A stretch of DNA of 64,000 bases from Streptomyces gobiensis (GCF_021216675.1 NZ_CP086120.1:434001-498000); one strand, 5' to 3'. Counted from the first letter of the stretch, positions 26,763-35,058 are shown. The notes: a model not told the origin generated them from the letters alone. Numbers and translations are program-made.

Positions 26763-27559
26763 CAGCTCTCCTCCGCGGGCGGCTCGTCGAGGATCTGCCG
26801 TGCGTCGTCGTAGCGCTGGTGGATATACGGCAGCAGCGCCCGCGCACTGACCCGCTCGGCGACCCGTCCTCGCTGGTCGGTGGTCTTCTCCCCAAGGGTG
26901 ATCTCGACGAGGCGCCGTACGGGCAGATCGACGACCGGGTCATGGGCGGACTCGCGCAGCACCACTTCGCCGTTGACCGCTGCGAGCTTGCGAACCTTCT
27001 CCCGGCGGGTGCAGTAGATCAGCACCGGGTCAGTGTCAAAGCCGTTGCCGTCCACCGCGGGCAGGAACTTGAAGTAGAAGTCAAGCTTCTCGGTCTCCCC
27101 GGGCAGCGGCAGTTCCCCACCCACCACACCACGCACCTCCACAAACGCGATGCCGTGCCGCGCCAGCTGGGCCCGGATGGCCGCGCCTTCGCGTGCCAGG
27201 GTCACCTCGCCGAGCTTCTTTGGCTCGCCGAAGACCTCCCGGCCACCGATCAGTGCCCGCTCCTGGGTCATCGGCATCACCAGGGGATACCAGCCCGGGT
27301 GGCCGCTGTGGTATGCGGATACCGCTACCGAACCAGCGCCCAGCGGATAGCCGGGCAGCTCGACCCGGCTGATAGTCGCCCGTACGAGCGGACGCTCACC
27401 GGGCTTGAGCGGTGGTGGCAGTACCGCCGCTACCGCCTCCGGGTCGCTTTCCCAGCTGGCGACGACACCCGTTGACCAGATGTCCGCCGGCCGGGCGCCG
27501 CCGCGCCGCGCCGCTGTGCTCTCGGCCTCGCCGCGCGGGCCATACCGTACGCGTGTCAT
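26762..27559 (-). CDS. Acetoacetate decarboxylase family protein
   Basis: 265-aa protein of the ADC superfamily. The Schiff-base lysine region is visible as EVFGEPKKLGEV (Lys114/115), along with PGYPLGAGSVAVSAYH. Family members decarboxylate beta-keto acids or act as aldolase-dehydratases, using the active-site lysine. It is the first gene of a leftward operon with an SDR and two amidohydrolases. A perfect inverted repeat and a divergent TetR-family gene lie just upstream. A beta-keto acid intermediate is a reasonable inference for this pathway. Confidence 0.85.
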   Translation of the reverse strand: MTRVRYGPRGEAESTAARRGGARPADIWSTGVVASWESDPEAVAAVLPPPLKPGERPLVRATISRVELPGYPLGAGSVAVSAYHSGHPGWYPLVMPMTQERALIGGREVFGEPKKLGEVTLAREGAAIRAQLARHGIAFVEVRGVVGGELPLPGETEKLDFYFKFLPAVDGNGFDTDPVLIYCTRREKVRKLAAVNGEVVLRESAHDPVVDLPVRRLVEITLGEKTTDQRGRVAERVSARALLPYIHQRYDDARQILDEPPAEES

Positions 27560-27597
27560 GCCGTACCGCCCTTCGTTAGCGTGCCTTGCCTCTTGCC

Positions 27598-27612
27598 TGT
27601 AACACCGTTACA
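27598..27612. promoter_or_regulatory. Candidate TetR operator TGTAAC-ACC-GTTACA
   Basis: Perfect 6-bp inverted repeat with a 3-bp centre, 39 bp upstream of the acetoacetate-decarboxylase-family gene and 51 bp upstream of the divergent TetR-family gene. The spacing and symmetry fit a dimer of that regulator controlling both directions. Confidence 0.65.
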
Positions 27613-27662
27613 ACGAGACGCGCGAAGGGTGAAGAGAGATGCACGGGCCAGATGGGATTTCC

Positions 27663-28283
27663 ATGACGCGACCGAACCTCACTCGCGAGGCCGTGCTGGA
27701 CGCCGCAGCCGACCTTGTCAAGCAGCAGGGACCGCGGGCACTCACCATGCGCAAGCTCGCCGCCGAACTGGGCACGGCCGTCACCTCTATCTACTGGCAT
27801 GTGGGGCACCGTGAATCGCTGCTGGACGCGCTGGTTGAGCGCACCGTGCGGGAGCTGGGCGGAATACGGGCCGTTGGGCACACCCCCCGGACCCGGCTCG
27901 TCTCACTGGCCCGCACCCTGCGGCGTGAGCTGCTGGCCCGCCCTCATCTGATCGCGATGGTGCATGAACGCGGCCTCACCGAGCGGATGTTCCTGCCCGC
28001 GCAGCAGGCGCTGATAACCGAGACGCACGCCGCCGGACTGCGGGGGACGCGGGCGGCGGAGGCCGTACGGGCCGTACAGTTTCAGGTGATTGGCCATGTT
28101 CTGGTCGAGCGGAACCGGGAGCGGCAACCGGTGCAGCGGCCCGGTGAGGTGGAGCTGTGGGAGGCCGCGGCGGCTGACGGCGATCCGGCCCTCGCCCGGA
28201 TGCTGGCCCGGGCACCGGATACCGAACGGCTCTTTCTGGTCTCGGTACGAGCGCTGGTCGATGGGCTGCTGTCACCCGGCTGA
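27663..28283 (+). CDS. TetR-family transcriptional regulator
   Basis: One-component regulator of 206 aa. N-terminal helix-turn-helix at about 8-55 (REAVLDAAADLV, TMRKLAAELGTAVTSIYWHV); the C-terminal half is a helical ligand-binding and dimerisation domain of the TetR_C class, with an Arg-rich middle. The start at 27663 is chosen because the family usually begins a few residues before the first helix; an ATG at 27639 is possible. It is divergent from the ADC/SDR/amidohydrolase operon, with a palindromic operator candidate between, so it is probably the local repressor responding to the pathway substrate. Confidence 0.92.
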   Translation: MTRPNLTREAVLDAAADLVKQQGPRALTMRKLAAELGTAVTSIYWHVGHRESLLDALVERTVRELGGIRAVGHTPRTRLVSLARTLRRELLARPHLIAMVHERGLTERMFLPAQQALITETHAAGLRGTRAAEAVRAVQFQVIGHVLVERNRERQPVQRPGEVELWEAAAADGDPALARMLARAPDTERLFLVSVRALVDGLLSPG

Positions 28284-28329
28284 GCGGCGATGCGGGCGCT
28301 GTCAGTCAAGACCCGTATCCTCTGTGACC

Positions 28330-29352
28330 ATGCTCGAAGACCAGACGGCAGCCGCACCGCAGATTCCCGCGCAGCAGCAAGCCGCCGCCCCCGTATGGCC
28401 GTCGGGCTATCCGGACGGCTATGCGGTGGTGGACGTGGAGACCACCGGGCTGGCGCGTGATGACCGGATAGTGTCCGCAGCCGTCTACCGTCTGGACGCC
28501 CAGGGCAATGTTGAGGACCGCTGGTACTCGCCGGTCAATCCACAGCGCGATCCCGGACCGACCTGGATTCACGGACTCACCAGCGACATGCTCGCCGACG
28601 CACCGCTCTTCCCGGAGATCGCCGAGGAGTTCGCGGCCCGGCTGGCGGACCGGGTGCTGGTCGCGCACAACGCGCTCTTCGACTGGTCGATGATCGCCCG
28701 GGAGTACGCGCGGGCGAGGCGCACCGCGCCCGTAAGGCAGCGGCTGTGCACGATCGCACTCGCCAAGGAGCTGTCCCTGCCGCTGCCCAACCACAAGCTG
28801 GAATCGCTCGCCGCGCACTATGGCGTCGTACAGGAACGAGCGCACCACGCGCTCGACGATGCCCGGGTGCTGGCCGAGGCCTTCCGGCCGAGTCTGCATC
28901 TGGCCGCCCAGGGGGGAGTCCGGCTGCCGCTGCTGGCCTGTCAGCCGCTCACCGAGTGGTCGGACAGCCGGTACGGCGGCGGTGCGGTCACCTCCGGTGG
29001 GTACCGTGCTCAACCGTACGGGGGAACCAGCTGGCGGCCCGCGCGTAAACGGCCCGCCTGCCCGTATCCCAACCCGGGCCGTTATCAGCCGGGCGGGCGG
29101 CTCACGCAGGGCATGCGCGTGGCGATCTCCGGTGACACCTGCACCGACCGCGAGCTGCTGGAGGACCGGGCGATCGAGGCGGGGCTGCATATCGCCAGCA
29201 GCGTCTCGCGGCTCACCAGCCTGCTGGTGACCAATGACCCGGACGCCGTCACCTCGAAGGTGACCAAGGCCCGTTCCTTTGGCACCCCGGTCATCGACGA
29301 AGCCGCCTTCACCCAGCTCCTCCAGGACGTGGCCCCCGCGCCGAAGGGCTGA
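28330..29352 (+). CDS. DEDDh 3'-5' exonuclease with C-terminal BRCT domain
   Basis: DNA polymerase III epsilon-like exonuclease, 340 aa. Exo motifs: I VVDVETTG (Asp35, Glu37), II HNALFDWSM, III HHALDDARVLAEAF (His and Asp). A linker rich in Arg/Pro/Tyr follows (about 205-255), then a BRCT domain (about 258-338, MRVAISGDTCTDRELLEDRA to TPVIDEAAFTQLL). The exonuclease-BRCT architecture is widespread in Streptomyces and suggests a repair or proofreading accessory rather than the replicative DnaQ. ATG at 28330; GTG at 28324 is an alternative. It follows the TetR gene by 46 bp. Confidence 0.92.
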   Translation: MLEDQTAAAPQIPAQQQAAAPVWPSGYPDGYAVVDVETTGLARDDRIVSAAVYRLDAQGNVEDRWYSPVNPQRDPGPTWIHGLTSDMLADAPLFPEIAEEFAARLADRVLVAHNALFDWSMIAREYARARRTAPVRQRLCTIALAKELSLPLPNHKLESLAAHYGVVQERAHHALDDARVLAEAFRPSLHLAAQGGVRLPLLACQPLTEWSDSRYGGGAVTSGGYRAQPYGGTSWRPARKRPACPYPNPGRYQPGGRLTQGMRVAISGDTCTDRELLEDRAIEAGLHIASSVSRLTSLLVTNDPDAVTSKVTKARSFGTPVIDEAAFTQLLQDVAPAPKG

Positions 29353-29371
29353 CCAGGGGCGGGTACCGTCA

Positions 29372-30205
29372 ATGAGCGTGTACCGCTTCCTGTTGTCCCG
29401 GCAGTGGGTGATCCTCACGCTGGTCGCTCTCGTGCTGATCCCTGTCATGGTTCAGCTCGGCTTCTGGCAGCTCCACCGGCATCAGGCGCGGGTGGCACAT
29501 AACCAGCTGGTCGCGGACAGTCTGGCGGCCGAGCCGGTGCCGATCGGTGAGCTCACCGGCCCGGGCCGTGAGGTGGCCGACAGCGACAGGTACCGCCCGG
29601 TCACCGCCACCGGGTCCTATGACACCGAGCACGAGGTGGTGGTCCGGCGCCGGACCGCCGCCGACGGCAGGAAGATCGGCTACTTCGTGCTCACTCCGCT
29701 GATCCAGCGGGACGGCTCGGCGGTGCTGGTCAACCGTGGCTGGGTCTCCCCGGGCGAGGACCAGACCAGCTTCCCCGAGGTCCCTGCCGCGCCCAGCGGA
29801 AAGATCACCGTCACCGGCCGGCTGCTGCCCGATGAGACAACCGCCCGCAGCGGCATCAAGGACCGGCCCGGCCTGCCGCCCCGCCAGGTGATGCTGATCA
29901 ACAGCGAGCAGCAGACAAGGGCCCTGGGCCGTCCGGTGCTCGGCGGCTTCATCGAGCTGACCGACACCGAGCCGAAGCCCTCCGAGGCACAGCTCGCCCA
30001 GCCGGTGCCCGAGCCGGATCACAGCGGGATCGGCGCGCATATGGCGTATGCCGTCCAGTGGTGGCTCTTCGCGGCCGCCGTCCCGGTCGGCTGGGTGGTC
30101 CTGGTCCGCCGTGAGCGGCGTGACCGGTCCCAGGAGCGCACAGCCACCGCGGCTCAGCGGGCTGACGGCGCTCTCGCGAGCGCCACCTCCCGCACGGCAG
30201 ACTGA
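29372..30205 (+). CDS. SURF1-family cytochrome oxidase assembly protein
   Basis: Membrane protein of 277 aa with the SURF1 layout: an N-terminal transmembrane helix (WVILTLVALVLIPVMVQLGFWQL, with the conserved LGFWQL), a large outside domain containing RYRPVTATGSYDTEHEVVVRRR and VLVNRGWV, and a C-terminal helix (AYAVQWWLFAAAVPVGWVVLV). SURF1 proteins assist heme insertion into cytochrome c oxidase. It starts 19 bp after the exonuclease gene and ends 4 bp before an SDR gene, so the three may be co-transcribed. Confidence 0.93.
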   Translation: MSVYRFLLSRQWVILTLVALVLIPVMVQLGFWQLHRHQARVAHNQLVADSLAAEPVPIGELTGPGREVADSDRYRPVTATGSYDTEHEVVVRRRTAADGRKIGYFVLTPLIQRDGSAVLVNRGWVSPGEDQTSFPEVPAAPSGKITVTGRLLPDETTARSGIKDRPGLPPRQVMLINSEQQTRALGRPVLGGFIELTDTEPKPSEAQLAQPVPEPDHSGIGAHMAYAVQWWLFAAAVPVGWVVLVRRERRDRSQERTATAAQRADGALASATSRTAD

Positions 30206-30209
30206 CTGC

Positions 30210-30965
30210 ATGGATCTTGGACTGCAGGACAGGGCATACGTCATCACCGGCGCTACCCGGGGGCTGGGCTTCGCCACGGCGCGGGAGCTGGTCGCCGATG
30301 GCGCGAAGGTGATCGTCACCGGCCGTACGGAGGAGTCGGCCGGGGACGCGGCGAAGACACTGGGTGAGAACGCCGTAGGCATCACCGCCGACAACGCCGA
30401 CCCCTCGGCCGCTAGCCGTCTCATCGAGGCGGCTTTCACTCATTTCAACCGTTTCGATGGCATTTTCATCAGTGTGGGCGGCCCGCCCGCCGGAAGCGCC
30501 GAAACCATCACGGATGACCAGTGGCAGACCGCGTTCGAGTCCGTCTTCCTGGGTGCGGTACGGCTGGCCCGTACGGCCGCTGAGCGGCTCGCAGCCGGCG
30601 GTGTGATCGGCTTTGTGCTCTCCGCCTCCGTCACCGAACCGATTCCGGGGCTCACCATCTCCAATGGGCTGCGCCCCGGTCTGGCGGGCTTCGCCAAGTC
30701 CCTCTCCCATGAGCTGGGCCCGCGTGGCATCCGGGTGGTGGGTCTGCTGCCGGGCCGTATCGATACGGACCGGCTGGGCGAGCTCGACGCGCTCTCCGGG
30801 GACGCGGAGGCCGCCCGCGAGCGGCACTCCGCGGTGATCCCGTTGCGCCGCTACGGCACACCGGAGGAGTTCGGTAAGGCCGCGGCGTTTCTGCTCTCCC
30901 CCGCCGCCTCGTATCTGACCGGCACGATGCTGCCCGTCGACGGCGGGGCACAGCACCGGATCTGA
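30210..30965 (+). CDS. Atypical SDR-fold protein lacking the YxxxK pair
   Basis: 251-aa Rossmann-fold SDR protein. The cofactor site is intact (VITGATRGLGFATARELVADGAKVIVTGR) and Ser is present in FVLSASV, but the position of the catalytic Tyr-x3-Lys reads TISNGLRPGLAGF: the motif is replaced by SN-x2-R. I recall a divergent SDR group with this SNxxR signature, so the change is probably family-typical rather than a mutation. It may use a different proton relay or act without reductase activity. Short gap (4 bp) after the SURF1 gene. Confidence 0.85.
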   Translation: MDLGLQDRAYVITGATRGLGFATARELVADGAKVIVTGRTEESAGDAAKTLGENAVGITADNADPSAASRLIEAAFTHFNRFDGIFISVGGPPAGSAETITDDQWQTAFESVFLGAVRLARTAAERLAAGGVIGFVLSASVTEPIPGLTISNGLRPGLAGFAKSLSHELGPRGIRVVGLLPGRIDTDRLGELDALSGDAEAARERHSAVIPLRRYGTPEEFGKAAAFLLSPAASYLTGTMLPVDGGAQHRI

Positions 30966-30966
30966 C

Positions 30967-31581
30967 TCAGCTCACCCGTTCGGCGCGGTGTTTGACGCTG
31001 CGCAGCCGCACTTCCGCCGGGAGCTCGGCCAGGCCGGTGGAGGTGCGGGCGGGTTCCAGGACCTCCGCCCGGAGCTGTTGCACGGCGTCGCCCGGTGCCG
31101 CGTGCGGCTCCAGCAGCAGGCCCAGGTGGACCCGGGGTTCGGTGCGGCGGCCGACCAGGGTCACCTGGGCCCGGTCAACGCCGGGCAGGGACTCCGCGTC
31201 CGCGGCCAGCACGTCCTCCAGCGCACGGCCGCGCAACAGCGCACCCGTGCCGTCTTCGCCGTCTTCGCTCTCTATGAGAACTTCGCTCAGCCGCGGCCGC
31301 CGGGCCTGCGCCAGCACCCACCACAGCGAGAGCACGACAAGGGCCGCCAGTACGGCGAAGACCACCGGCCACCACCAGCCCTGATCCCGCCACTGCGTAC
31401 GGTCCGCCTGGGTCAGCAGCACCTCACCCGGCTCCCGCCATGACCAGCCCGAGGGCAGCCCGAATCCCAGCCGCCGGGGCAGATCCAGCGCGGCCATCAG
31501 CACGGCCAGGCCCAGCCCCGTCAGGCCCAGCCCGACGAGCCCCAGCAGTACCCGGTTGACGCTTCTCAGCACCGTCCCCAC
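30967..31581 (-). CDS. amaP: Alkaline-shock membrane anchor protein AmaP-like
   Basis: 204-aa protein with two N-terminal membrane segments (VLLGLVGLGLTGLGLAVLMAAL and WWWPVVFAVLAALVVLSLWWVLA) and a C-terminal domain related to Asp23 (VLAADAESLPGVDRAQVTLVGRR, LRSVKHR). In Staphylococcus, AmaP anchors Asp23 to the membrane. GTG start at 31581, one base after the stop of the preceding gene. Last gene of the five-gene leftward Asp23 cluster 30967-33333, so it probably forms part of an envelope-stress scaffold. Confidence 0.82.
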   Translation of the reverse strand: MGTVLRSVNRVLLGLVGLGLTGLGLAVLMAALDLPRRLGFGLPSGWSWREPGEVLLTQADRTQWRDQGWWWPVVFAVLAALVVLSLWWVLAQARRPRLSEVLIESEDGEDGTGALLRGRALEDVLAADAESLPGVDRAQVTLVGRRTEPRVHLGLLLEPHAAPGDAVQQLRAEVLEPARTSTGLAELPAEVRLRSVKHRAERVS

Positions 31582-31582
31582 C

Positions 31583-32239
31583 TCATCGCTTCGCCGGGCG
31601 CCGCACCTGCACGGTCAGCCCCATCGGCCGGCCGAGGCCGAGCTGCCGGATGCCGTCCTCAAGGGCGGTATCGAGATCCCCGCGCACCGCGTCCAGCTCC
31701 CGGAAGTGCGCTTCGGCGCGGGCCCGCACCCTGCGGCGCCCCACTGCCACCCGGACCGACCGCACCCCGGCGACCTGCGTGGCACGGTCCCGCAGCACCA
31801 GCGCGGCGGTGGCACGCTCCAGACCGGCCCGCGTCCCCGGCACACCGCGCATCGTCAGCAGTCCACGCAGCCCCGGGGTGAGGGCCAGCACGATCAGCCA
31901 GACACCGAGCAGCACGGCGACGATGGCACCGAGAACCACCCAGATGTCGTCCAGCCGGCGGGTGGCGAGCTCTTCGGCCAGGCTGCGGCGCCAGGCCATC
32001 GCGGGCCGGTCGGCGCGTACGGCCGCGATGTCGTAGAGCAGCAGGCTCGCGCAGCCGAGCATCACGAGGCCGACCAGGGTGGCGGGCACCCTGCGCGCCG
32101 ACCAGAAGCGGCCACCACCCTCGCCCTGACCGGTGGACTGACCGGCCTGATACGCGGCGGCGGAGGCGGACTGCTCCAGCTCCTCGCCGGACTGCGCCTT
32201 CTCAAGCGTCGGCATCCGCTGTGTGCTGTTGTCGCTCAC
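31583..32239 (-). CDS. DUF6286-type membrane protein of the Asp23 cluster
   Basis: 218-aa protein: polar N-terminus rich in Gln/Ser/Gly (about 1-48), two membrane helices (VPATLVGLVMLGCASLLLYDIAA and IWVVLGAIVAVLLGVWLIVLAL), then an alkaline-shock-like C-terminal domain (AALVLRDRATQVAGVRSVRVAVG). This matches the DUF6286 proteins found next to Asp23 genes in actinobacteria. The GTG at 32239 overlaps the upstream Asp23-like stop by 4 bp. Likely a second membrane anchor or scaffold for Asp23-like proteins. Confidence 0.78.
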   Translation of the reverse strand: MSDNSTQRMPTLEKAQSGEELEQSASAAAYQAGQSTGQGEGGGRFWSARRVPATLVGLVMLGCASLLLYDIAAVRADRPAMAWRRSLAEELATRRLDDIWVVLGAIVAVLLGVWLIVLALTPGLRGLLTMRGVPGTRAGLERATAALVLRDRATQVAGVRSVRVAVGRRRVRARAEAHFRELDAVRGDLDTALEDGIRQLGLGRPMGLTVQVRRPAKR

Positions 32240-32628
32240 CGCACTCTCCCTCTGCCCTCGCCGTGCAGATGCGCCGAGTGGAGCCGTTCAACATCGACGA
32301 TCACATCCGGTACAGCCATACCGGTCAGTTCCCCTACCCGCGCGGTGACCCGACGACGCACCGCGCCGCACTGGGCCCCGATATCGGAGGGATAGCCAAG
32401 CTCCACGGCGACCCGGACCCGGGCCTGCCCGCCGTCACCGTCCTTGCCGGGCGGTTTACGGACGATCACCGTAGCGTGCGGTGCCTGCGGTGCCTGCGGC
32501 CCGCCGTGCCCTTTCCAGGGCCCCCTGCGCAGTGCCTCATGGGCCGCCTGCGCAGCGATCTTCGCGATGACCCGGTCGGCGATCCGGGTAGCTCCGCGCT
32601 CCGGCGCGGGGACGGGCTCCGGCGCCAC
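32236..32628 (-). CDS. Asp23/Gls24-family envelope stress protein (small)
   Basis: 130-aa soluble protein with IADRVIAKIAAQAAHEAL at the N-terminus and ARVRVAVELGYPSDIGAQCGAVRRRVTARVGELTGMAVPDVIVDVERL, the core of the Asp23 fold (the basic region then DVxVxV strand). The middle is Gly/Pro-rich and variable. It is the second Asp23-like protein of the cluster. Gene order and overlaps (3 bp gap upstream, 4 bp overlap downstream) show tight co-expression. Asp23 proteins in Firmicutes polymerise under the membrane during alkaline or envelope stress. Confidence 0.83.
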   Translation of the reverse strand: MAPEPVPAPERGATRIADRVIAKIAAQAAHEALRRGPWKGHGGPQAPQAPHATVIVRKPPGKDGDGGQARVRVAVELGYPSDIGAQCGAVRRRVTARVGELTGMAVPDVIVDVERLHSAHLHGEGRGRVR

Positions 32629-32631
32629 CGG

Positions 32632-32832
32632 TCACCGCCGCCGCTCATCACCGCGGCCGCGGTCCCGGATACGGAAGAAATCCCCCGGTTCCAGGTCGCC
32701 GTCCGCGAACCGCCCGGCGACAAACCCGATGGCGCCCAACGCCGCCACCAGCAGAAAAGCTCCGAAGCCGCCAAAGTATCCGGCGAATCCCAGCCCCATT
32801 CCGGCGATCAAGCCGACCACAGCCATGCTCAT
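32632..32832 (-). CDS. Small membrane protein of the Asp23 cluster, 66 aa
   Basis: Hydrophobic Gly/Ala/Phe-rich protein with two short helices (AVVGLIAGMGLGFAGYFGGFGAFLLVAALGAIGFVAG when read through; the break is near YFGG) and a charged C-terminal tail (DLEPGDFFRIRDRGRG). It resembles DUF2273-like companions of Asp23 in layout. AAGGAG precedes the ATG at 32832. It sits between the two Asp23-like genes, so it probably helps form the membrane-bound scaffold. No enzymatic role expected. Confidence 0.72.
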   Translation of the reverse strand: MSMAVVGLIAGMGLGFAGYFGGFGAFLLVAALGAIGFVAGRFADGDLEPGDFFRIRDRGRGDERRR

Positions 32833-32853
32833 CGTGCGCTCCTTCGCATTCCC

Positions 32854-33333
32854 CTACTGCAGACGCGGCTTGTCCGGCTCCTCTTCCTCTTCCTCTTCAT
32901 CGGGCAGCTTCACATCACCGACCGCGATATTGACCTCAACGACCTCAAGACTGGTCATCCGCTCGACCGCGGAGATGACGTTCTCCCGTACGGCACGGGC
33001 CACATCGGCGATGGAGACCCCGTAGTCAACGACGATCTCCAGATCGAGCGCGGTCTGCACCTCACCGACTTCGGCCTTCACGCCCCGGGTGACGGCCTTG
33101 CTGCCACCGGGCACCCGATCGCGTACCGCGCCGAAGGTACGGGAGAATCCGCTGCCCATCGCATGGACACCGATCACATCACGGGCCGCCATTCCGGCGA
33201 TCTTGGCAACCACCCCGTCGGCGATGGTGGTCCGTCCCCGAGTGGCCGGATCGCCGGTGCCACGGCGGGTGGTGACCGGTTTGGCGGCGGTCTCGGTCGG
33301 GGACTCCTTGGCCGCGGTAGAGGTCTCAGACAT
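32854..33333 (-). CDS. Asp23/Gls24-family envelope stress protein
   Basis: 159-aa first gene of the cluster. The N-terminal about 35 residues are Thr/Ala/Lys-rich; the Asp23 domain starts at TTIADGVVAKIAGMAARDVIGVHAM and contains VKAEVGEVQTALDLEIVVDYGVSIADVARAVRENV and TSLEVVEVNIAVGDVKL. The C-terminus has a run of eight consecutive Glu or similar acidic residues. The ATG at 33333 follows AAGG; an earlier in-frame start at 33534 would add 67 non-conserved residues. Probably the main structural subunit of the envelope-stress complex. Confidence 0.87.
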   Translation of the reverse strand: MSETSTAAKESPTETAAKPVTTRRGTGDPATRGRTTIADGVVAKIAGMAARDVIGVHAMGSGFSRTFGAVRDRVPGGSKAVTRGVKAEVGEVQTALDLEIVVDYGVSIADVARAVRENVISAVERMTSLEVVEVNIAVGDVKLPDEEEEEEEPDKPRLQ

Positions 33334-33495
33334 AGCCTTCACACCTTTCCGAGGGACAGGGCGGCTGCCGCCCACTGCCACACTAAGCGTGCACGGCCCG
33401 GACCACCCGGTGCATGCACCGCTGAATGGGTGAACGGGGACAGCCGCGCGCCGATGGACAGGGAAGCCTGTATCCAGAAAGAGGGGTGAGTACAC

Positions 33496-34269
33496 ATGAC
33501 CGCGGACCGGTTGGCACAGACCGTACGGCAGCAACTCGGCCTGGGACGGCTGCTGTCCCTGGGCGAGGCGGCCGATGGCGTGTGGATCGCGGAGCGCGCC
33601 GCCGCCGCTGTGCTGCGCGCCGCCGTAGCATCGGCGGACAGCGCGACGGGGGCCGGGCTGCGTTCGCTGCGGCTGGCCCTGGCCGACCCTGAGGGGGACG
33701 CCGAGCCCGCCGTACCGCCCCCGCCGAGCGCGCTGCCACCGGGTCCGGTCCGCATCACCGCCGACTTCGCGGCCCCAGTGGACCAGCCGCTCCCGCAGAC
33801 CGCCGACCGGCTACGGGAGGTGCTGGGCCAAGCAGCCGATGAGCGGCTCGGTCTGCCCGTAACCGCCATCGATCTGCACGCCACGGACCTGCTGGAGCAG
33901 CCCGGCTCCGGTGCGCCCGCCAGACAGCCGGCGCTGGACCCGGACCCGGACGCAGCCCCTGGCACAGAAGAGCCACCGGCCACGGCGGCAGACCGGGGAA
34001 GCGTGGCCGACGCGGTGACCGCCGTACCGGGAGTGGCGGGCCTGTCCCCCGCGCTGGGAGGGCTGGGCGGACCGGGCGGACTGGCCCATGCCGCCCGCAC
34101 CATCGACTCACCGACGGGCCGTCAGGTGCACCTTCAGCTCGCGGTCGCCGCCGGCCATCGCGCCCTGGATGTGGCCCGCGCGGCCCGCGATGCCGCCGTG
34201 TCAGCGGCCTCGGTGGACGCTCCGGGCCCGGTGACGGCCACGATCCTGGTCACGGCCGTAGCCGTGTGA
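33496..34269 (+). CDS. Hypothetical protein divergent from the Asp23 cluster
   Basis: 257-aa Ala/Pro-rich protein. Visible parts: N-terminal helix region DRLAQTVRQQLGLGRLLSLGEAADGVWIAERAAAAVLRAA, a Pro-rich stretch (AVPPPPSALPPGP), an Asp23-like segment (RLREVLGQAADERLGLPVTAIDLHATDL), a Gly/Pro-rich linker, and a final region HLQLAVAAGHRALDVARAARDAAVSAA. Streptomyces homologues in this position are sometimes labelled nucleopolyhedrovirus P10 family, which I think says little about function. A palindrome GGTGCATGCACC (33409-33420) lies in the divergent gap. It may belong functionally with the Asp23 genes. Confidence 0.7.
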   Translation: MTADRLAQTVRQQLGLGRLLSLGEAADGVWIAERAAAAVLRAAVASADSATGAGLRSLRLALADPEGDAEPAVPPPPSALPPGPVRITADFAAPVDQPLPQTADRLREVLGQAADERLGLPVTAIDLHATDLLEQPGSGAPARQPALDPDPDAAPGTEEPPATAADRGSVADAVTAVPGVAGLSPALGGLGGPGGLAHAARTIDSPTGRQVHLQLAVAAGHRALDVARAARDAAVSAASVDAPGPVTATILVTAVAV

Positions 34270-34278
34270 GGCCGTCGC

Positions 34279-35058
34279 TCACTCACCCAGCCCGGCGAGA
34301 TCGCGCAGCCTGCGTGCCTGCGCCGCGCGCTCGGCGACTCGCTGATCCTCGTACGTACGGCCCTGCGCGCCGCGCAACAGTGCCTTGGTCTCGATCACCG
34401 CGTCCCGTGGTGCGGCCAGCAGCGCCGCCGCAAGATCGGCCGTTGCGGCGTCCAGTTCGGCTCCGGGCACCACAAGATTGGCCAGACCGCTGCGTTCGGC
34501 CTCCTCGGCACGCACGGACCGGCCGGTCGCGCAGATCTCCAGGGCACGGGCGTAGCCGACCAGGCCCACGAGCGGGTGGGTGCCGGTGAGGTCGGGCACC
34601 AGTCCGAGGCTGGTCTCCCGCATGGCGAACTGCACATCGTCGGCACACACCCGCAGATCGCAGGCGAGCGCCAGCTGGAAACCCGCGCCTATGGCATGCC
34701 CCTGTACGGCGGCGATGCTGACGAGGTCATTGCGCCGCCACCAGGTGAACGCCTCCTGGTACTCAGCGATCGTGGCGTCCAGTTCCTCGGCCGGGCCACG
34801 CGCCAAGTCCAGGAAGGACGGCTCACCGTCGAAGCCTTCGGGCGTGAACGCCTGCCGGTCGAGCCCGGCGGAGAAGGACTTGCCTTCGCCGCGCAGCACG
34901 ACAACCCGGATGTCACCCGGCAGCAGCCGTCCCGTCTCGGCCAGCGCTCGCCACATCGCAGGTGACTGGGCATTGCGCTTGGCTGGACTGGCGAGCGTGA
35001 CCGTGGCCACGGCGCCATCAACGGTGAGCTGGACACCGTCCTTGTCGAACAGGGTCAT
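34279..35058 (-). CDS. Enoyl-CoA hydratase/isomerase family protein
   Basis: Crotonase-fold enzyme of 259 aa. The oxyanion-hole region reads VVLRGEGKSFSAGLDRQAF and the helix motif VQGHAIGAGFQLALACDLRVCADDVQFAMRE; ETSLGLVPDLTGTHPL supplies the usual catalytic Glu/Asp region (first position Glu, second Asp). It probably hydrates or isomerises an acyl-CoA in fatty-acid or other acyl-CoA breakdown. GGAGG precedes the ATG at 35058. It lies downstream of the gbn-like gene (103-bp gap) and may be transcribed with it. Confidence 0.9.
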   Translation of the reverse strand: MTLFDKDGVQLTVDGAVATVTLASPAKRNAQSPAMWRALAETGRLLPGDIRVVVLRGEGKSFSAGLDRQAFTPEGFDGEPSFLDLARGPAEELDATIAEYQEAFTWWRRNDLVSIAAVQGHAIGAGFQLALACDLRVCADDVQFAMRETSLGLVPDLTGTHPLVGLVGYARALEICATGRSVRAEEAERSGLANLVVPGAELDAATADLAAALLAAPRDAVIETKALLRGAQGRTYEDQRVAERAAQARRLRDLAGLGE

